Shown: positions 43,623 through 54,200 of the stretch, piece after piece
How the letters are laid out: every line of letters starts with the position of its first letter
How positions within the stretch are numbered: position 1 is the stretch's first letter
DNA from: Algibacter sp.
Lineage (GTDB): Bacteria > Bacteroidota > Bacteroidia > Flavobacteriales > Flavobacteriaceae
Assembly: GCF_029245835.1 (NCBI RefSeq)
Contig: NZ_JAQWOO010000035.1
Location: 1-54,676 of the forward strand
Direction: 5' to 3'
Length of the DNA stretch: 54,676 nt
Program-made: the position numbers and the translations under genes
The notes under the pieces: model-generated
Told to the model about the DNA's origin: nothing
Database searches by the model: none
The model's input: only the letters and a program-made list of their open reading frames with translations

Positions 43623-45422
43623 TTATATTGATTTATATCGTTTACGATCTACTTCTGTTAAATAGATTTTACGTAAACGTAAAAAGTTTGGAGTTACCTC
43701 AACATACTCATCTTTTTGAATATATTCTAAAGCTTCTTCTAATGAGAATTTAATTGCAGGAACAATTTTTGCTTTATCATCAGCCCCAGAAGAACGTACG
43801 TTACTCAACTTTTTAGTTTTTGTAACATTAACCGTCATATCATCACCACGAGAATTTTCTCCAATAACTTGACCTTCATAAATATCTTCACCTGGGTCAA
43901 CAAAAAACTTACCTCTATCTTGTAGTTTATCAATAGAATAAGGTATAGCTTGTCCTTTCTCCATAGATACTAAAGATCCATTTTGACGCTCAGGAATACC
44001 CCCTTTTAATGGTTGATATTCTTTAAAACGGTGTGCCATAATAGCCTCACCAGCGGTAGCCGTTAATAATTGGTTACGCAAACCAATAATACCTCTAGAT
44101 GGTACTATAAATTCACAAACCATTCTATCGCCTTTAGCTTCCATACTTAGCATTTCACCTTTACGCATGGTTACCATCTCAATGGCTTTACCAGAAACAG
44201 TTTCAGGTAAATCGATAGTCATTTCTTCAACTGGTTCACATTTTACACCATCAATTTCTTTAATGATAACTTGCGGTTGTCCAATTTGTAATTCGTAGCC
44301 CTCACGACGCATGGTTTCAATTAAAACTGATAAGTGTAATACACCACGACCAAAAACCATAAACTTATCGGCACTATCCGTTTCTTCAACTTTAAGTGCT
44401 AAGTTTTTTTCTAATTCCTTAGTTAATCTATCTTTAATATGTCGAGATGTTACAAATTTACCATCCTTTCCAAAGAAAGGCGAATCGTTAATAGTAAATA
44501 ACATACTCATTGTTGGCTCATCAATTGCAATTGTTTTTAAACCTTCAGGAGTTTCCCAATCAGCAACCGTATCACCAATTTCAAACCCTTCAAGTCCAAC
44601 AATAGCACATATATCTCCAGTTTGTACCTCTTCTACTTTCAAACGCCCTAATCCTTCAAAAATATGAAGTTCTTTAATTTTAGATTTTTGAATACTTCCA
44701 TCTCTTTTTACTAAAGAAATATTTTGACCAACTTTTAGCTCACCACGTGTTAAACGACCAATAGCAATTCGTCCTGTAAAAGAAGAAAAATCTAAAGATG
44801 TAATTAACATTTGTGTTGTTCCTTCTTCAATTTTAGGCTCAGGAATATGCTCAATAACCATATCTAAAAGCGGCTCAATGTTTTCCGTTTCATTTTGCCA
44901 ATCATCACTCATCCAGTTGTTCTTAGCAGAGCCATAAACTGTAGGGAAATCTAATTGCCATTCCTCAGCACCTAATTCAAACATTAAATCGAAAACCTTT
45001 TCATGTACTTCATCAGGCGTACAGTTTTCTTTATCCACCTTATTTATAACAACACAAGGCTTCAACCCTAAATCAATTGCTTTTTGAAGCACAAAACGCG
45101 TTTGCGGCATTGGGCCTTCAAAAGCATCTACTAATAATAAAACACCATCAGCCATATTTAATACACGTTCTACTTCACCTCCAAAATCGGCGTGACCAGG
45201 TGTATCAATAATATTAATTTTAGTGTCTTTATAAATTACAGAAACGTTTTTAGAAGTAATAGTAATACCCCGTTCCCGCTCTAAATCGTTATTATCAAGA
45301 ATTAAATCACCCGTGTTTTCGTTTTCACGAAATAACTGACAGTGATACATAATTTTATCAACCAAAGTAGTTTTACCATGATCTACGTGTGCAATAATTG
45401 CAATGTTTTTAATATTAGCCAT
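43623..45422 (-). CDS. typA: Ribosome-associated translational GTPase TypA/BipA
   Basis: The 599-residue EF-G-like GTPase has [15 protein letters not shown] at the N-terminus, [20 protein letters not shown], domain II, the EF-G III/V domains and the BipA-specific C-terminal domain ([15 protein letters not shown]). It binds ribosomes and helps 50S assembly and stress or low-temperature growth. A TACATTTG -7 element lies 24 bp upstream. The YgjV-like gene follows by 2 bp. Length is normal. Confidence 0.98.
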   Translation of the reverse strand: MANIKNIAIIAHVDHGKTTLVDKIMYHCQLFRENENTGDLILDNNDLERERGITITSKNVSVIYKDTKINIIDTPGHADFGGEVERVLNMADGVLLLVDAFEGPMPQTRFVLQKAIDLGLKPCVVINKVDKENCTPDEVHEKVFDLMFELGAEEWQLDFPTVYGSAKNNWMSDDWQNETENIEPLLDMVIEHIPEPKIEEGTTQMLITSLDFSSFTGRIAIGRLTRGELKVGQNISLVKRDGSIQKSKIKELHIFEGLGRLKVEEVQTGDICAIVGLEGFEIGDTVADWETPEGLKTIAIDEPTMSMLFTINDSPFFGKDGKFVTSRHIKDRLTKELEKNLALKVEETDSADKFMVFGRGVLHLSVLIETMRREGYELQIGQPQVIIKEIDGVKCEPVEEMTIDLPETVSGKAIEMVTMRKGEMLSMEAKGDRMVCEFIVPSRGIIGLRNQLLTATAGEAIMAHRFKEYQPLKGGIPERQNGSLVSMEKGQAIPYSIDKLQDRGKFFVDPGEDIYEGQVIGENSRGDDMTVNVTKTKKLSNVRSSGADDKAKIVPAIKFSLEEALEYIQKDEYVEVTPNFLRLRKIYLTEVDRKRYKSI

Positions 45423-45445
45423 AATAGTGCCTTATTTTAAGCGTG

Positions 45446-45453
45446 CAAATGTA
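45446..45453 (-). promoter_or_regulatory. -7 element of typA
   Basis: TACATTTG on the minus strand, 24 bp before the typA start codon, matches TAnnTTTG exactly. The region 19 bp upstream is T-rich but has no clear TTTG. Confidence 0.5.
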
Positions 45454-45564
45454 CGTGTTATTTAGTTAAAAAAATGTTATAATTAAAAGCTATTATAATT
45501 TTTAATAAATGTTTTCGTTATTTAAAAAAAATTCATCAATCTAGTCGTATTTAATTTTTAAAAC

Positions 45565-45924
45565 ATGTCCCTAATCTCTCGGTATACAAAGTTCATACCA
45601 TACCTCTATTTTATTGCCATAACCGCCTATTGGTTCACCATAGTTAATAAAAGCGAAGGCATTACCGCATACCCTATTTTATTATTTGGAATCCCATTTT
45701 TATGGCAAATTATCAAACCTAACAAAAACCTCAATTTAACATTAGGTATTTCGTTTGTATGTGTTTCATCCTACCTAATATTGGCTTTCTTTTCAGATAT
45801 ACTTCAAATCATATCACTATCATATCCAATAAAAAAACTCATGATGTATGGTGGCCTATTCGTTTTTGCCAGTTTCATCATGGCACTATGGATTATAAAA
45901 AACAGCTTAAATAAAAGTTTTTAA
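45565..45924 (+). CDS. Hypothetical membrane protein, four helices
   Basis: I do not recognise this 119-residue protein. It has four hydrophobic segments (FIPYLYFIAITAYWFTIVNK; ILLFGIPFLWQII; LGISFVCVSSYLILAFF; MYGGLFVFASFIMALWII) with short polar links and no conserved charged motif. It begins MSLISRYTKFIPYL, preceded by an A/T-rich region and no Shine-Dalgarno. It is divergent from typA and followed by copy C of the dispersed element and then kdsA. Codon pattern looks like its neighbours. Confidence 0.7.
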   Translation: MSLISRYTKFIPYLYFIAITAYWFTIVNKSEGITAYPILLFGIPFLWQIIKPNKNLNLTLGISFVCVSSYLILAFFSDILQIISLSYPIKKLMMYGGLFVFASFIMALWIIKNSLNKSF

Positions 45925-45930
45925 AACATT

Positions 45931-46024
45931 TGGGCGTTACCCTAAAGGGGTCGGGCTTTCCGTTACAAGTCCTCGCACCTCCTTCGTCGGGCTGTGGGCT
46001 TTCCACTGCAATCCCTAACGCGGG
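45931..46024 (-). repeat. Dispersed structured element, copy C
   Basis: This copy is inverted relative to A, B and D. On the minus strand it reads gcccgcgttagggattgcag...ggaaagcccgacccc-ttt-agggtaacgccca. Outer gcgtta / taacgc pairing and the 3' hairpin are kept while the middle differs. It lies between the hypothetical membrane gene and kdsA. Confidence 0.8.
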
Positions 46025-46097
46025 CTTACCTGCTATTACCATTTCAATATCAGCAAAATCAAAGACTTTTTTCTAAAACCATTAAAACTCCTTTTCG

Positions 46098-46105
46098 TAA
46101 CTTTG
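46098..46105 (+). promoter_or_regulatory. -7 element of kdsA
   Basis: TAACTTTG, 20 bp before the kdsA ATG, matches TAnnTTTG. The -33 region is T-rich without a clear TTTG. The leader would be only about 13 nt. Confidence 0.45.
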
Positions 46106-46125
46106 CAGCTTAAATTTTTAAGTCA

Positions 46126-46944
46126 ATGAACCTCAACAACGTTCCTAAATTAAAACACACCAATTCCAACAATTTCTTTTTATTATGTGGCCCTTGTGCT
46201 ATTGAAAGTGAAGACATGGCCATGCGTATTGCAGAAAAGGTAGTAAATATTACCAACAAACTAGAAATTCCTTATATCTTTAAAGGCAGTTTCAAAAAAG
46301 CAAACCGTAGCAGAATTGACAGTTTCACAGGAATAGGAGACGAAAAAGCTCTAAAAATTCTTAAAAAAGTTTCTAAAACTTTTGATGTCCCAACCGTAAC
46401 AGATATTCATGAAATTTCAGACGCTCAAAAAGCTGCCGAATATGTTGATGTTTTACAAATCCCAGCATTTTTAGTACGCCAAACTGATTTAGTAGTTGCT
46501 GCTGCAAAAACGGGCAAAGTAGTCAACTTAAAAAAGGGACAATTTATGAGTCCAGAAGCCATGAAACATGCCGTACAAAAAGTAAAAGATGCCGGTAGTG
46601 ATAAAGCATGGATTACAGATAGAGGTACCATGTTTGGCTACCAAGACATGATTGTTGATTTTAGAGGCATTCCAACCATGCGAAAATTTGCACCTGTTGT
46701 TTTAGATGTCACACATTCATTACAACAACCCAATCAATCAGCAGGTGTTACAGGTGGCAGACCAGATATGATTGAAACCATAGCCAGAGCTGGAATTGTA
46801 AATCATGTAGATGGCTTATTTATTGAAACACATTTCGACCCTGCAAATGCAAAAAGTGATGGTGCTAATATGCTTCATTTAGATAATTTAGAATCGTTAT
46901 TAACTAACCTAATTTCCATCAGAAAAACGATTAATAATCTATAA
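46126..46944 (+). CDS. kdsA: 3-deoxy-8-phosphooctulonate synthase (KDO-8-P synthase)
   Basis: The 272-residue aldolase condenses PEP and arabinose-5-phosphate to KDO-8-P for lipid A-core. Motifs are LLCGPCAIESED, IFKGSFKKANRSRIDSFTG, PAFLVRQTDLVVAAA and HSLQQPNQ. The Cys of GPCAIES is consistent with a metal-type enzyme, but Asn or Cys elsewhere would decide the class. It has its own -7 element. It stands outside, but 3 kb from, the glycan locus. Confidence 0.96.
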   Translation: MNLNNVPKLKHTNSNNFFLLCGPCAIESEDMAMRIAEKVVNITNKLEIPYIFKGSFKKANRSRIDSFTGIGDEKALKILKKVSKTFDVPTVTDIHEISDAQKAAEYVDVLQIPAFLVRQTDLVVAAAKTGKVVNLKKGQFMSPEAMKHAVQKVKDAGSDKAWITDRGTMFGYQDMIVDFRGIPTMRKFAPVVLDVTHSLQQPNQSAGVTGGRPDMIETIARAGIVNHVDGLFIETHFDPANAKSDGANMLHLDNLESLLTNLISIRKTINNL

Positions 46945-46985
46945 TTATAGTATTTTGGTTCACGAAATATCTTAAAATAAAAATT

Positions 46986-47222
46986 ATGGATAACAATACT
47001 CGTGGAGGAGATGCTCCTGTTAAATGCGAATTAGAAGAAAATAAAAACTATGCTTGGTGTACTTGTGGCCATAGTGAAGATCAGCCATTTTGTAATGGAT
47101 CGCACAGAGCAGCAAAGGCAACACCATCTATGGTTTTTACTGTAGAAGAAGATAAAAGCGCCTACCTCTGTACCTGCAAGCAAACAAAAAATCCGCCTTA
47201 TTGTGATGGTTCTCATAATTAA
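46986..47222 (+). CDS. Double CDGSH iron-sulfur domain protein
   Basis: The 78-residue protein contains two CDGSH-type motifs: CTCGHSEDQPFCNGSH and CTCKQTKNPPYCDGSH, each with the three-Cys-one-His ligands of a [2Fe-2S] cluster. Two-motif proteins of this size are common in bacteria and act as redox or cluster-transfer proteins in the cytosol. It is 41 bp after kdsA on the same strand. The end is 12 bp from the convergent DUF1801 gene. Confidence 0.92.
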   Translation: MDNNTRGGDAPVKCELEENKNYAWCTCGHSEDQPFCNGSHRAAKATPSMVFTVEEDKSAYLCTCKQTKNPPYCDGSHN

Positions 47223-47234
47223 AATAAAAATTAA

Positions 47235-47612
47235 TTAAATAAACCAGGCCCTTTTACTTTTTTTAAGTTCCTTAAAAGCGACATTTAATAATTTCACAAA
47301 ATTTTCGTGGTCTAAATCTTCTATCTGTTTTAATTGTATAGAACGTACTTGCTTTCTATTATTATCATTTTTTAAAACTGGAAAATCTTTTTCAAGAAGT
47401 ATACCTTGCACAAAAGCTACATCAACATATTCTTTACCTTTTAAAACATTCAAATAAATCATTGGCTTTTTTCCAATATTATAAAACGGAATTTTATAGC
47501 TATACCGTTCCTGTACTTCTGGGAGTGTATTTAAAATAACACTTCGTACATATAACATGATAGATTGATAAGGCTCACCTTGATTAAGAAAATATGCGTC
47601 TACAGGCTTCAC
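47235..47612 (-). CDS. DUF1801 domain protein
   Basis: Using the GTG at 47612 (VKPVDAYFLNQGEPYQSIML) gives 125 residues; the frame runs open to a TTG at 47702, but family members begin near this point and no ATG is available in between. The domain pattern (PEVQERYSYKIPFYNIGKK, MIYLNVLKGKEYVDVAF, QLKQIEDLDHENFVKLL) matches DUF1801/YdhG-like proteins of the frataxin-like fold. Function is unknown. A non-ATG start should be treated with caution. Confidence 0.78.
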   Translation of the reverse strand: MKPVDAYFLNQGEPYQSIMLYVRSVILNTLPEVQERYSYKIPFYNIGKKPMIYLNVLKGKEYVDVAFVQGILLEKDFPVLKNDNNRKQVRSIQLKQIEDLDHENFVKLLNVAFKELKKSKRAWFI

Positions 47613-47761
47613 TATTACTCTTTTCTTCAAATTTATGAAAAGGTTTGTTTTCTTAACATTTTTTATTGATACAATTAGTATAGTTTTATCACTCCCAGAC
47701 AATAAAAGGGTATCTACTAAAATCTAACTTAAAATTTACCATTAAATAAGTGAATATCTTT

Positions 47762-48499
47762 TTAACTTTTAGACTGCTTTGGCAACACCTCTTCAGGAAA
47801 TGGAAATAAAATCGTTGAGTTCTTTTCTGCCGCAATATTAGACAACGTTTGATATAACCTTAGTTTTATAGCTGATGGGGATTGATCTATTAATTTACCA
47901 GCCTCTAATAACTTACCAGCAGCCTGCTCTTCAGCCAAGGCTAAAATAATACGCGCGCGTCTTGAACGTTCTGCTTCAGCCTGATTAGCCATCATACGTT
48001 TCATATTCTCAGGCAACTGAATGTCTTTTATTTTAACATCTTTAATTTCAATACCCCATTCTTTGGTCTCTACTTCTACAATGTTCTTAATATTCTTACC
48101 CATTTCTTCTCGCTTGGATAAAATAGTGTCTAGCTCCACTTTACCACAAACATCGCGCAAAGCCGCTTGAGATAATTGGGTTATTGCAAATTTAAATTCT
48201 TCAACTTCTAATACAGCCATTTCAGGATTGACAATTTTAAAGAAAACAACACCATCAATACTACAGGGTACATTATCTTCGGTCATTACTTCTTGAGATA
48301 CTACATTAATTGTAATAACCCGAATATCTACTTTTTGTATCGTTTCAATAATAGGAATTACCCATCTAAATCCTGGTTGTAAAGTTTTAATATACTTACC
48401 AAACCTAAATTTTAAAGCACGTTTATATTCAAAAACAATTCGAATTCCTGATAATAGAAATAGAAAAAAAAGAACGGTTAACAGTAATGGTGGATTCAT
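47762..48499 (-). CDS. Slipin / Band 7 (SPFH) family membrane protein
   Basis: The 245-residue protein has one N-terminal membrane helix (LLLTVLFFLFLLSGIRIVFE), then an SPFH/Band 7 domain (FRWVIPIIETIQKVDIRVIT; VVSQEVMTEDNVPCSIDGVV; ALRDVCGKVELDTILSKREEM) and a C-terminal coiled coil with ANQAEAERSRRARIILALAE. Slipins are stomatin-like scaffolds in membrane microdomains. The usual NfeD partner gene is not next to it. A 14-bp palindrome lies in its upstream region. Confidence 0.9.
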   Translation of the reverse strand: MNPPLLLTVLFFLFLLSGIRIVFEYKRALKFRFGKYIKTLQPGFRWVIPIIETIQKVDIRVITINVVSQEVMTEDNVPCSIDGVVFFKIVNPEMAVLEVEEFKFAITQLSQAALRDVCGKVELDTILSKREEMGKNIKNIVEVETKEWGIEIKDVKIKDIQLPENMKRMMANQAEAERSRRARIILALAEEQAAGKLLEAGKLIDQSPSAIKLRLYQTLSNIAAEKNSTILFPFPEEVLPKQSKS

Positions 48500-48569
48500 A
48501 ATACATTTTTTAATTGTTAAAATCTAAACGAAATATGCTATAAGTTCGTTGATATTAAACAATTACAAA

Positions 48570-48583
48570 ATGATATATATCAT
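48570..48583. promoter_or_regulatory. 14-bp palindrome upstream of the slipin gene
   Basis: ATGATATATATCAT is a perfect palindrome 71 bp before the slipin start codon. It could be an operator, but AT-rich palindromes this short are expected by chance in this genome. Confidence 0.3.
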
Positions 48584-48662
48584 CTCCAAAAAGAGGTTTT
48601 AGATAGTTAAACACCCACACTATATAATTCATATTAAAACAAGTAGACAAGCTATTAGAATT

Positions 48663-48695
48663 AAAAAAGGCAGTGATATAAAATCACTACCTTTA
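48663..48695 (-). terminator. Rho-independent terminator after the lipoprotein gene
   Basis: On the minus strand GGTAGTGAT / ATCACTGCC (one G-U pair) with a TTTAT loop is followed by TTTTTT. It lies about 50 bp beyond the lipoprotein stop. Confidence 0.85.
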
Positions 48696-48744
48696 GCTTA
48701 TTTATTATGTAACGCTATATTAAAGTGTTACGTTTTTAAGCTCG

Positions 48745-49257
48745 TTATTGATTTAAATACATCATCAAACCAGAATAATCTCCGTAACCTTGTTGAACAG
48801 CAATTTTACCATCAGTATCAAAGTCAAAAGATTCATATAATCTAATAACTCCAGATTTTGCTTCAGTGGAATCTGTTGCTGGTAAAGTCACTTCCCATGC
48901 ACCATAATAACGTACAGAACCGTCTGGCAACTTAGTATCTGCATTTACACCAGGTAAAAATACTGGAGGATTAGTCAACAATTTAAAATCATACTTTGAT
49001 AACATTGACTTATCTCGCGCTTTGGCTTCTTCGCTTTGAATCATTGTAGAATCATTTTCTGCTCCAAAATAGGTATTGTAAGCCACAGCGTTATCAGCAT
49101 AAATGCTATAATCTGGTGTTTCGCTTTCCCAATCTAACATAGACTGTAAAGCGGTTTCTGAATTTTTAGCAAATAATTCATTTGCTGAATTGTCTGGTTC
49201 TGCTTTGCAGCCTACAATTAATAAGGCTAAACATAAAATGGAATACATAATTTTCAT
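48745..49257 (-). CDS. Lipoprotein with SnoaL/NTF2-like domain
   Basis: The 170-residue protein has a lipoprotein signal peptide (MKIMYSILCLALLIVGCKAE; lipobox IVGC with Cys17) and a domain with DWESETPDYSIYADNAVAYN and YYGAWEVTLPATDSTEAKSG, which fits a nuclear-transport-factor-2/SnoaL-like fold. It is probably anchored in the outer or inner membrane. No catalytic residues stand out. It has its own terminator and is 71 bp downstream of the dehydrogenase gene. Confidence 0.75.
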   Translation of the reverse strand: MKIMYSILCLALLIVGCKAEPDNSANELFAKNSETALQSMLDWESETPDYSIYADNAVAYNTYFGAENDSTMIQSEEAKARDKSMLSKYDFKLLTNPPVFLPGVNADTKLPDGSVRYYGAWEVTLPATDSTEAKSGVIRLYESFDFDTDGKIAVQQGYGDYSGLMMYLNQ

Positions 49258-49328
49258 AATTATTTTGATTTTGATTAGTATATAAATATAATGTATTTAT
49301 TTGATAATGAAACAATTATAAATTTAAT

Positions 49329-50537
49329 TTATTCAATACCCTTAACATAATTATACAAATATGAAAACCGATCAGTTAATTTTCCATTTTCGGTAATTTT
49401 TGCGCGTTCTAGAACGCCGTTTTTATCATTATCAAAAAACGCAGGGATAACCTGTTCTAAAAACTGCTCACCAAAACCTTCACTGGCATCTTGTGGAAGT
49501 TCGCAGGGAAGATTATCAACTGCCATAACGGTTATGGCATTTTCATCTTTGTAGTCTATTTCAGTTTCAGTTTCTGGATTGTAACCATAAATAGGATCTG
49601 CAATGGTTGAAGCTTTTAATGTTGTAGCTACTGGACCATCAACATCGCAACTTATGTCTGCAACTACTTTAATGTTAAAGTCTGGAGATTTCACATCTTT
49701 TCTAGTATATAAATAGGGTGCGCCATCGCCATAAAAATGACCAGCAATATAATAATCGGTTACTCTGGCAAACCGCATAAAGTTAGACGTGTATTCTTCA
49801 GGATGATTAAAAAAATCGAATACATCGTCAATCGCTTTTCCGTCTTTACGCTTGTTATAATCTAAAACATCAATTTTACAGTAAACAGGTTCATTAAATC
49901 TGTTATCCAAATAATCATCAACCGAAACTGCTTTTATATGCATAGCATCTAGCATTTCTTGTGCACCATTTGAAACTTTTCCACTTCCCGTTAGTAATAT
50001 TTTAATATTTGGCAACTCTAAGTTATTTAACTCGTTTATTAAAGCTGTTTGGTTTGATAATCGCCCTGCTTTTGGTAAATTCCAAGAATTATACTTTAAC
50101 CCCCATGCTCGAAATCCGTTGTAAGCACCAACAATCCCTGCGTATCTACCAAATCCAATCAATCTGAATCCTTTCTCGTTTACGATAGTTTCATGGTCGT
50201 ATAACTCAATATTATTCTCTAAAATAGCTTTTAATAATTTTCTGTTATAGGGTTGCTTTTTAATAGTATGCGAAAAGAAAAAGTATTTTTTATTTGGAAT
50301 TAGTGCATCAATAGGCACTTCCTTTACGCCTATCATAACATCGCAATCAGTAACATCATTTGTAACTTCAAACCCTGCGTCTTTATAAGCTGCATCAGGA
50401 AATACCCTAATATCTGATGATTCCACTTTAAAAATAGCTTCTGGAAATTGTTTTTTAGCTTCTACTAATTTTAATGGTGAAAAAACCACACGACGGTCTG
50501 GTGGATTTTTGCGTTCTTTTACGATGGCGAATTTCAT
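49329..50537 (-). CDS. AlaDH/PNT-family dehydrogenase, LYS1-like
   Basis: The 402-residue protein belongs to the alanine dehydrogenase/PNT family: MKFAIVKERKNPPDRRVVFS at the N-terminus, FFFSHTIKKQPYNRKLLKAI (the lysine-ketoglutarate reductase/LYS1 type HTxK-QPYN motif), GRYAGIVGAYNGFRAWG and a Rossmann segment IKILLTGSGKVSNGAQEML. The closest functional guess is an NAD-dependent lysine-forming saccharopine dehydrogenase or a related amino-acid dehydrogenase; substrate is uncertain. It diverges from the tmRNA gene. Confidence 0.8.
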   Translation of the reverse strand: MKFAIVKERKNPPDRRVVFSPLKLVEAKKQFPEAIFKVESSDIRVFPDAAYKDAGFEVTNDVTDCDVMIGVKEVPIDALIPNKKYFFFSHTIKKQPYNRKLLKAILENNIELYDHETIVNEKGFRLIGFGRYAGIVGAYNGFRAWGLKYNSWNLPKAGRLSNQTALINELNNLELPNIKILLTGSGKVSNGAQEMLDAMHIKAVSVDDYLDNRFNEPVYCKIDVLDYNKRKDGKAIDDVFDFFNHPEEYTSNFMRFARVTDYYIAGHFYGDGAPYLYTRKDVKSPDFNIKVVADISCDVDGPVATTLKASTIADPIYGYNPETETEIDYKDENAITVMAVDNLPCELPQDASEGFGEQFLEQVIPAFFDNDKNGVLERAKITENGKLTDRFSYLYNYVKGIE

Positions 50538-50635
50538 AAAGTTAAAATTTTACTGACACCAATAAACTTTGGTATAAATTTTGACTAAAAGTAATAGATT
50601 TGAAGTGGTAAACAAAGTTTTTTGATACCTTTGCT

Positions 50636-50727
50636 GCCCGCGTTAAGGATTGAAGCGGTATCCTTTTTTGCCATTAAAAGCAAAAAAGATATAGCGGAAA
50701 GCCTGACCCTTTTTAGGGTAACGCCAA
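50636..50727 (+). repeat. Dispersed structured element, copy D
   Basis: The element runs gcccgcgttaaggattgaag...gcggaaagcctgaccc-tttt-tagggtaacgcc. The central hairpin here is ttttttgc / gcaaaaaa, unlike copy B's gcgc stem. It lies in the divergent spacer between the dehydrogenase and tmRNA genes. Confidence 0.8.
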
Positions 50728-50758
50728 AATAATAATTACTATTTTGTTAATAAAAAAC

Positions 50759-51150
50759 GGGGTCGACTGGTTTTGACAGCGAGATTAATTGAACGGTAAG
50801 CACGTCGTGTAATGGCATTGAAACACGTAAAAGGCTAGACCAAATTTTAAACGGCGAGAATAACTACGCTTTAGCTGCATAATTCGAATTATAGTAGAAT
50901 TAGCCTAGGTACACAAGGTGTACAAGCTTTATGTCTCCGGAAAGCCTTGATTGACGGCGTTCCATTTTGAGGCATCGTAAATGTCAATATAGATTGGGCA
51001 GTGCTTTGATGCCCTTTTGAAACTAAAGAAGATAAGTGATAAGTGGGTTGTCTGTAACCAGCTTATTATCGAAAAATCAAGAATAGAATAAACGTGTAGA
51101 AAGCTCTTTGATTACTTGTTTGGACGAGAGTTCGATTCTCTCCGACTCCA
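50759..51150 (+). ncRNA. ssrA: Transfer-messenger RNA (tmRNA)
   Basis: The 5' end GGGGTCGACTGG pairs with the 3' CGACTCC + A acceptor; the T-arm is GAGAGTTCGATTCTCTC. The tag reading frame at 50853-50882 encodes GENNYALAA then TAA, the flavobacterial tag, with resume codon GGC. Pseudoknot arms fill the middle. CCA is not encoded. It rescues stalled ribosomes with SmpB. Confidence 0.97.
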
Positions 51151-51157
51151 CAACTTC

Positions 51158-51198
51158 AAAACCCTATCAGTTTAAATTAGAACTGATGGGGTTTTCTC
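51158..51198 (+). terminator. Rho-independent terminator of ssrA
   Basis: aaccctatcagtt (51160-51172) pairs with aactgatggggtt (51181-51193), with one G-U pair, around taaattag, and is followed by a T-rich run. Confidence 0.9.
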
Positions 51199-51269
51199 TT
51201 CTAAATGTTATTTTTTTATTAAAGCTTAATTTTTATGGTTCGTGAAGTCTTAATTTTGAAATAAAAATC

Positions 51270-54200
51270 ATGACTAATTCAAAAACACTTTTTACATTTT
51301 TAATTTCTCTTTGCTTTTTATTTTCAATTGATGCCCAAGAAAAAACAGAAACTAAAAAAGATTCTTCATTAACTGGATTAAAATTCAGAAGCCTAGGTCC
51401 TGCCTTTATGTCTGGTAGAGTTGCGGATATTGCCATTGACCCAGAAAACGAAAATATTTGGTATGTTGCCGAAGGCTCAAGTGGTGTCTGGAAAACCGTA
51501 AATGCGGGTACAACTTGGACACCATTAACTGATGACCAATCTTTCTTTTCAACAGGGTGCTTAACACTTGACCCTAATAACTCTGGCACAATTTGGCTAG
51601 GTACTGGAGAAAATGTTGGAGGACGACATGTTGGTATTGGTCATGGTATTTATGTTAGCTACGATGGTGGTAAAAGCTGGAAAAATAAGGGTTTAAAGAA
51701 ATCTGAACACATTTCGAAAATAATAGTTAACCCGAAAAACTCAGAAGAAATTTGGGTAGCTGCACAAGGTCCGCTTTGGAGTTCTGGCGGTGACAGAGGT
51801 TTATATAAAACAACTGATGGTGGTGATACTTGGAAACTTGTTTTAAGTAGTAATAAATGGACAGGTGTTACAGATATTGTTATTGACCCAAGAGACAACA
51901 AAACCATGTATGCAGCAACATGGCAACGTCATAGAACGGTTGCCGCTTATGTTGGTGGTGGCGAAGGTACGGCATTATATAAAAGTATTGATGGAGGTAA
52001 CACTTGGGAAAAACTTAAAAATGGATTACCCGAAAGCGATATGGGGAAAATTGGCTTAGCTATTTCACCCATTAATCCAGATGTTTTATATGCCGCCATT
52101 GAGTTAGATAGAAAAAAAGGCGCTATTTACCGCTCTGATAATAAAGGAAGTAGCTGGACAAAAATGTCTAATACCGTATCTGGCGGAACTGGACCGCACT
52201 ACTACCAAGAATTAGTGGCATCGCCTCATGCTTTTGATAAAATATATTTGATGGATGTACGTGCACAAATTTCTGAGGATGGTGGTAAAACATTTTACAC
52301 CATGAATGAAAAAAACAAACATTCAGATAATCACTCCCTTACTTTTAAAGCAAACGACCCAAACTATTTATTAATAGGAACTGATGGTGGTATTTATGAA
52401 TCGTTTGACGATACCAAATCGTGGAAATATGTGAGCAACTTGCCAACAACACAGTTTTACAAATTAGCAGTAGATGATGCTGAACCATTTTACAATATTT
52501 ACGGAGGTACGCAAGACAACAACTCACAAGGAGGACCGTCAAGAACATTAAATACTATTGGTATAAAAAATGCTGACTGGTTTGTACTTTTGGGAGGAGA
52601 TGGTCATCAACCTGCTACTGAACCTGGAAACCCGAATATTGTTTATGCGCAATCCCAACAAGGAAATTTACATAGAGTTGATAGAACTACAGGTGAAGCC
52701 ATTTTTATAAGACCTCAGGCTGGTATTGATGAACCATACGAACGTCAAAATTGGGACTCCCCTATCTTAGTCAGTAGCCACGATTCAAAACGTATTTATT
52801 TTGGTTCTCAGCGTGTTTGGAAATCTGATAATCGCGGTGACAGTTGGACACCAATTTCTAAAGATTTAACAAAAAATGAAGAGCGTATAACATTACCAAT
52901 TATGGGAAAACAAAAGAGTTGGGATGCCGCTTGGGATGTTTACGCCATGTCAACCTACAACACTATTACGTCACTATCAGAATCACCATTAGACGAAAAT
53001 ATTTTATATGCGGGAACTGATGATGGTATTATTCAATACACAAAAAATAGTGGAGAATCTTGGACTAAAGTGCTTGTTGGGAGCTTACCAAAGGTTCCTT
53101 CAACAGCTTTTGTTAACGATATTAAAGCGGATTTGCATAGTAAAAATGTAGCATATGTAGCTTTAGACAACCATAAATATGGCGATTATAAACCTTATTT
53201 ATTAAAAAGTGAAAACGGTGGAAAAACATGGAAACCCATAACAAACGGTATTCCAGAAGATACTATGATATGGCGTATTGTTCAAGATCATATAAACCCG
53301 AATTTACTGTTTTTAGCAACGGAATATGGTATTTATGTTTCAATGAATCAAGGTGAAAAGTGGATTAAATTTTCTGAAGGGCTACCCACTATTTCATTTA
53401 GAGATTTAGCCATCCAGAAACGTGAAAACGATTTGGTTGCTGCTTCTTTTGGTCGTGGTTTTTATGTTCTAGATGATTATAGTCCTTTAAGAACTATGAA
53501 CGCATCTACATTATCGAACCCAACTTTATTCAAACCTAGAAGAGCATTACAATATAAACCTGTTAGTGGAGGTACATCAAGTCAGGGTGAAAGTTTTTTC
53601 ACAGCAAAAAATCCAGATTATGGCGCCACATTTACATACTATCTACCTAAAAAATTTGAAAGCCTAAAATCTAAACGTCAAAAATCAGAAAAGATATTAA
53701 AAAAGGAAGATAAGAATATCCCTTTTCCTGGTTGGGATGCTTTAGACGAAGAAAAAAATGAGGACGGCGCTTCAATAATTTTGGTTATAAGAGATAGTGA
53801 TGGACACTTTATAACACGTGTTAATGGCCCTTATAGAAAAGGATTTAACCGTGTAACATGGAATTTAAAAAAATCTTTAAGAACTTCCTTAAATATGGAG
53901 AAGATTAATTCCAGTCCCTCTGAATATGCGAATAGTCAATTTGCTAAGGCAGGTACTTATACCGTCTCCATGTTTTCTAATATTAAAGGACAAATAAATC
54001 CTTTATCAGATCCTCAAACTTTTGAAGTTGAAAGAATCAGAGAAAATGTTTTAAATAATCCTATGGCAAGTAAAATGGATACTTACGTTGAAGAACTTAA
54101 AGACTTTAGGTTAACTTATGAAACATTTATAAAAGCCTACGATAATGCGTCTAAAAAAGTATTAGCTTTTGAAAAGGCCGCTGCTTATGCACAAGGCGAA

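Noticed and set aside
46425-46631. Minus-strand open frame inside kdsA
   Set aside because: It is antisense to a clearly conserved gene and has no family match.
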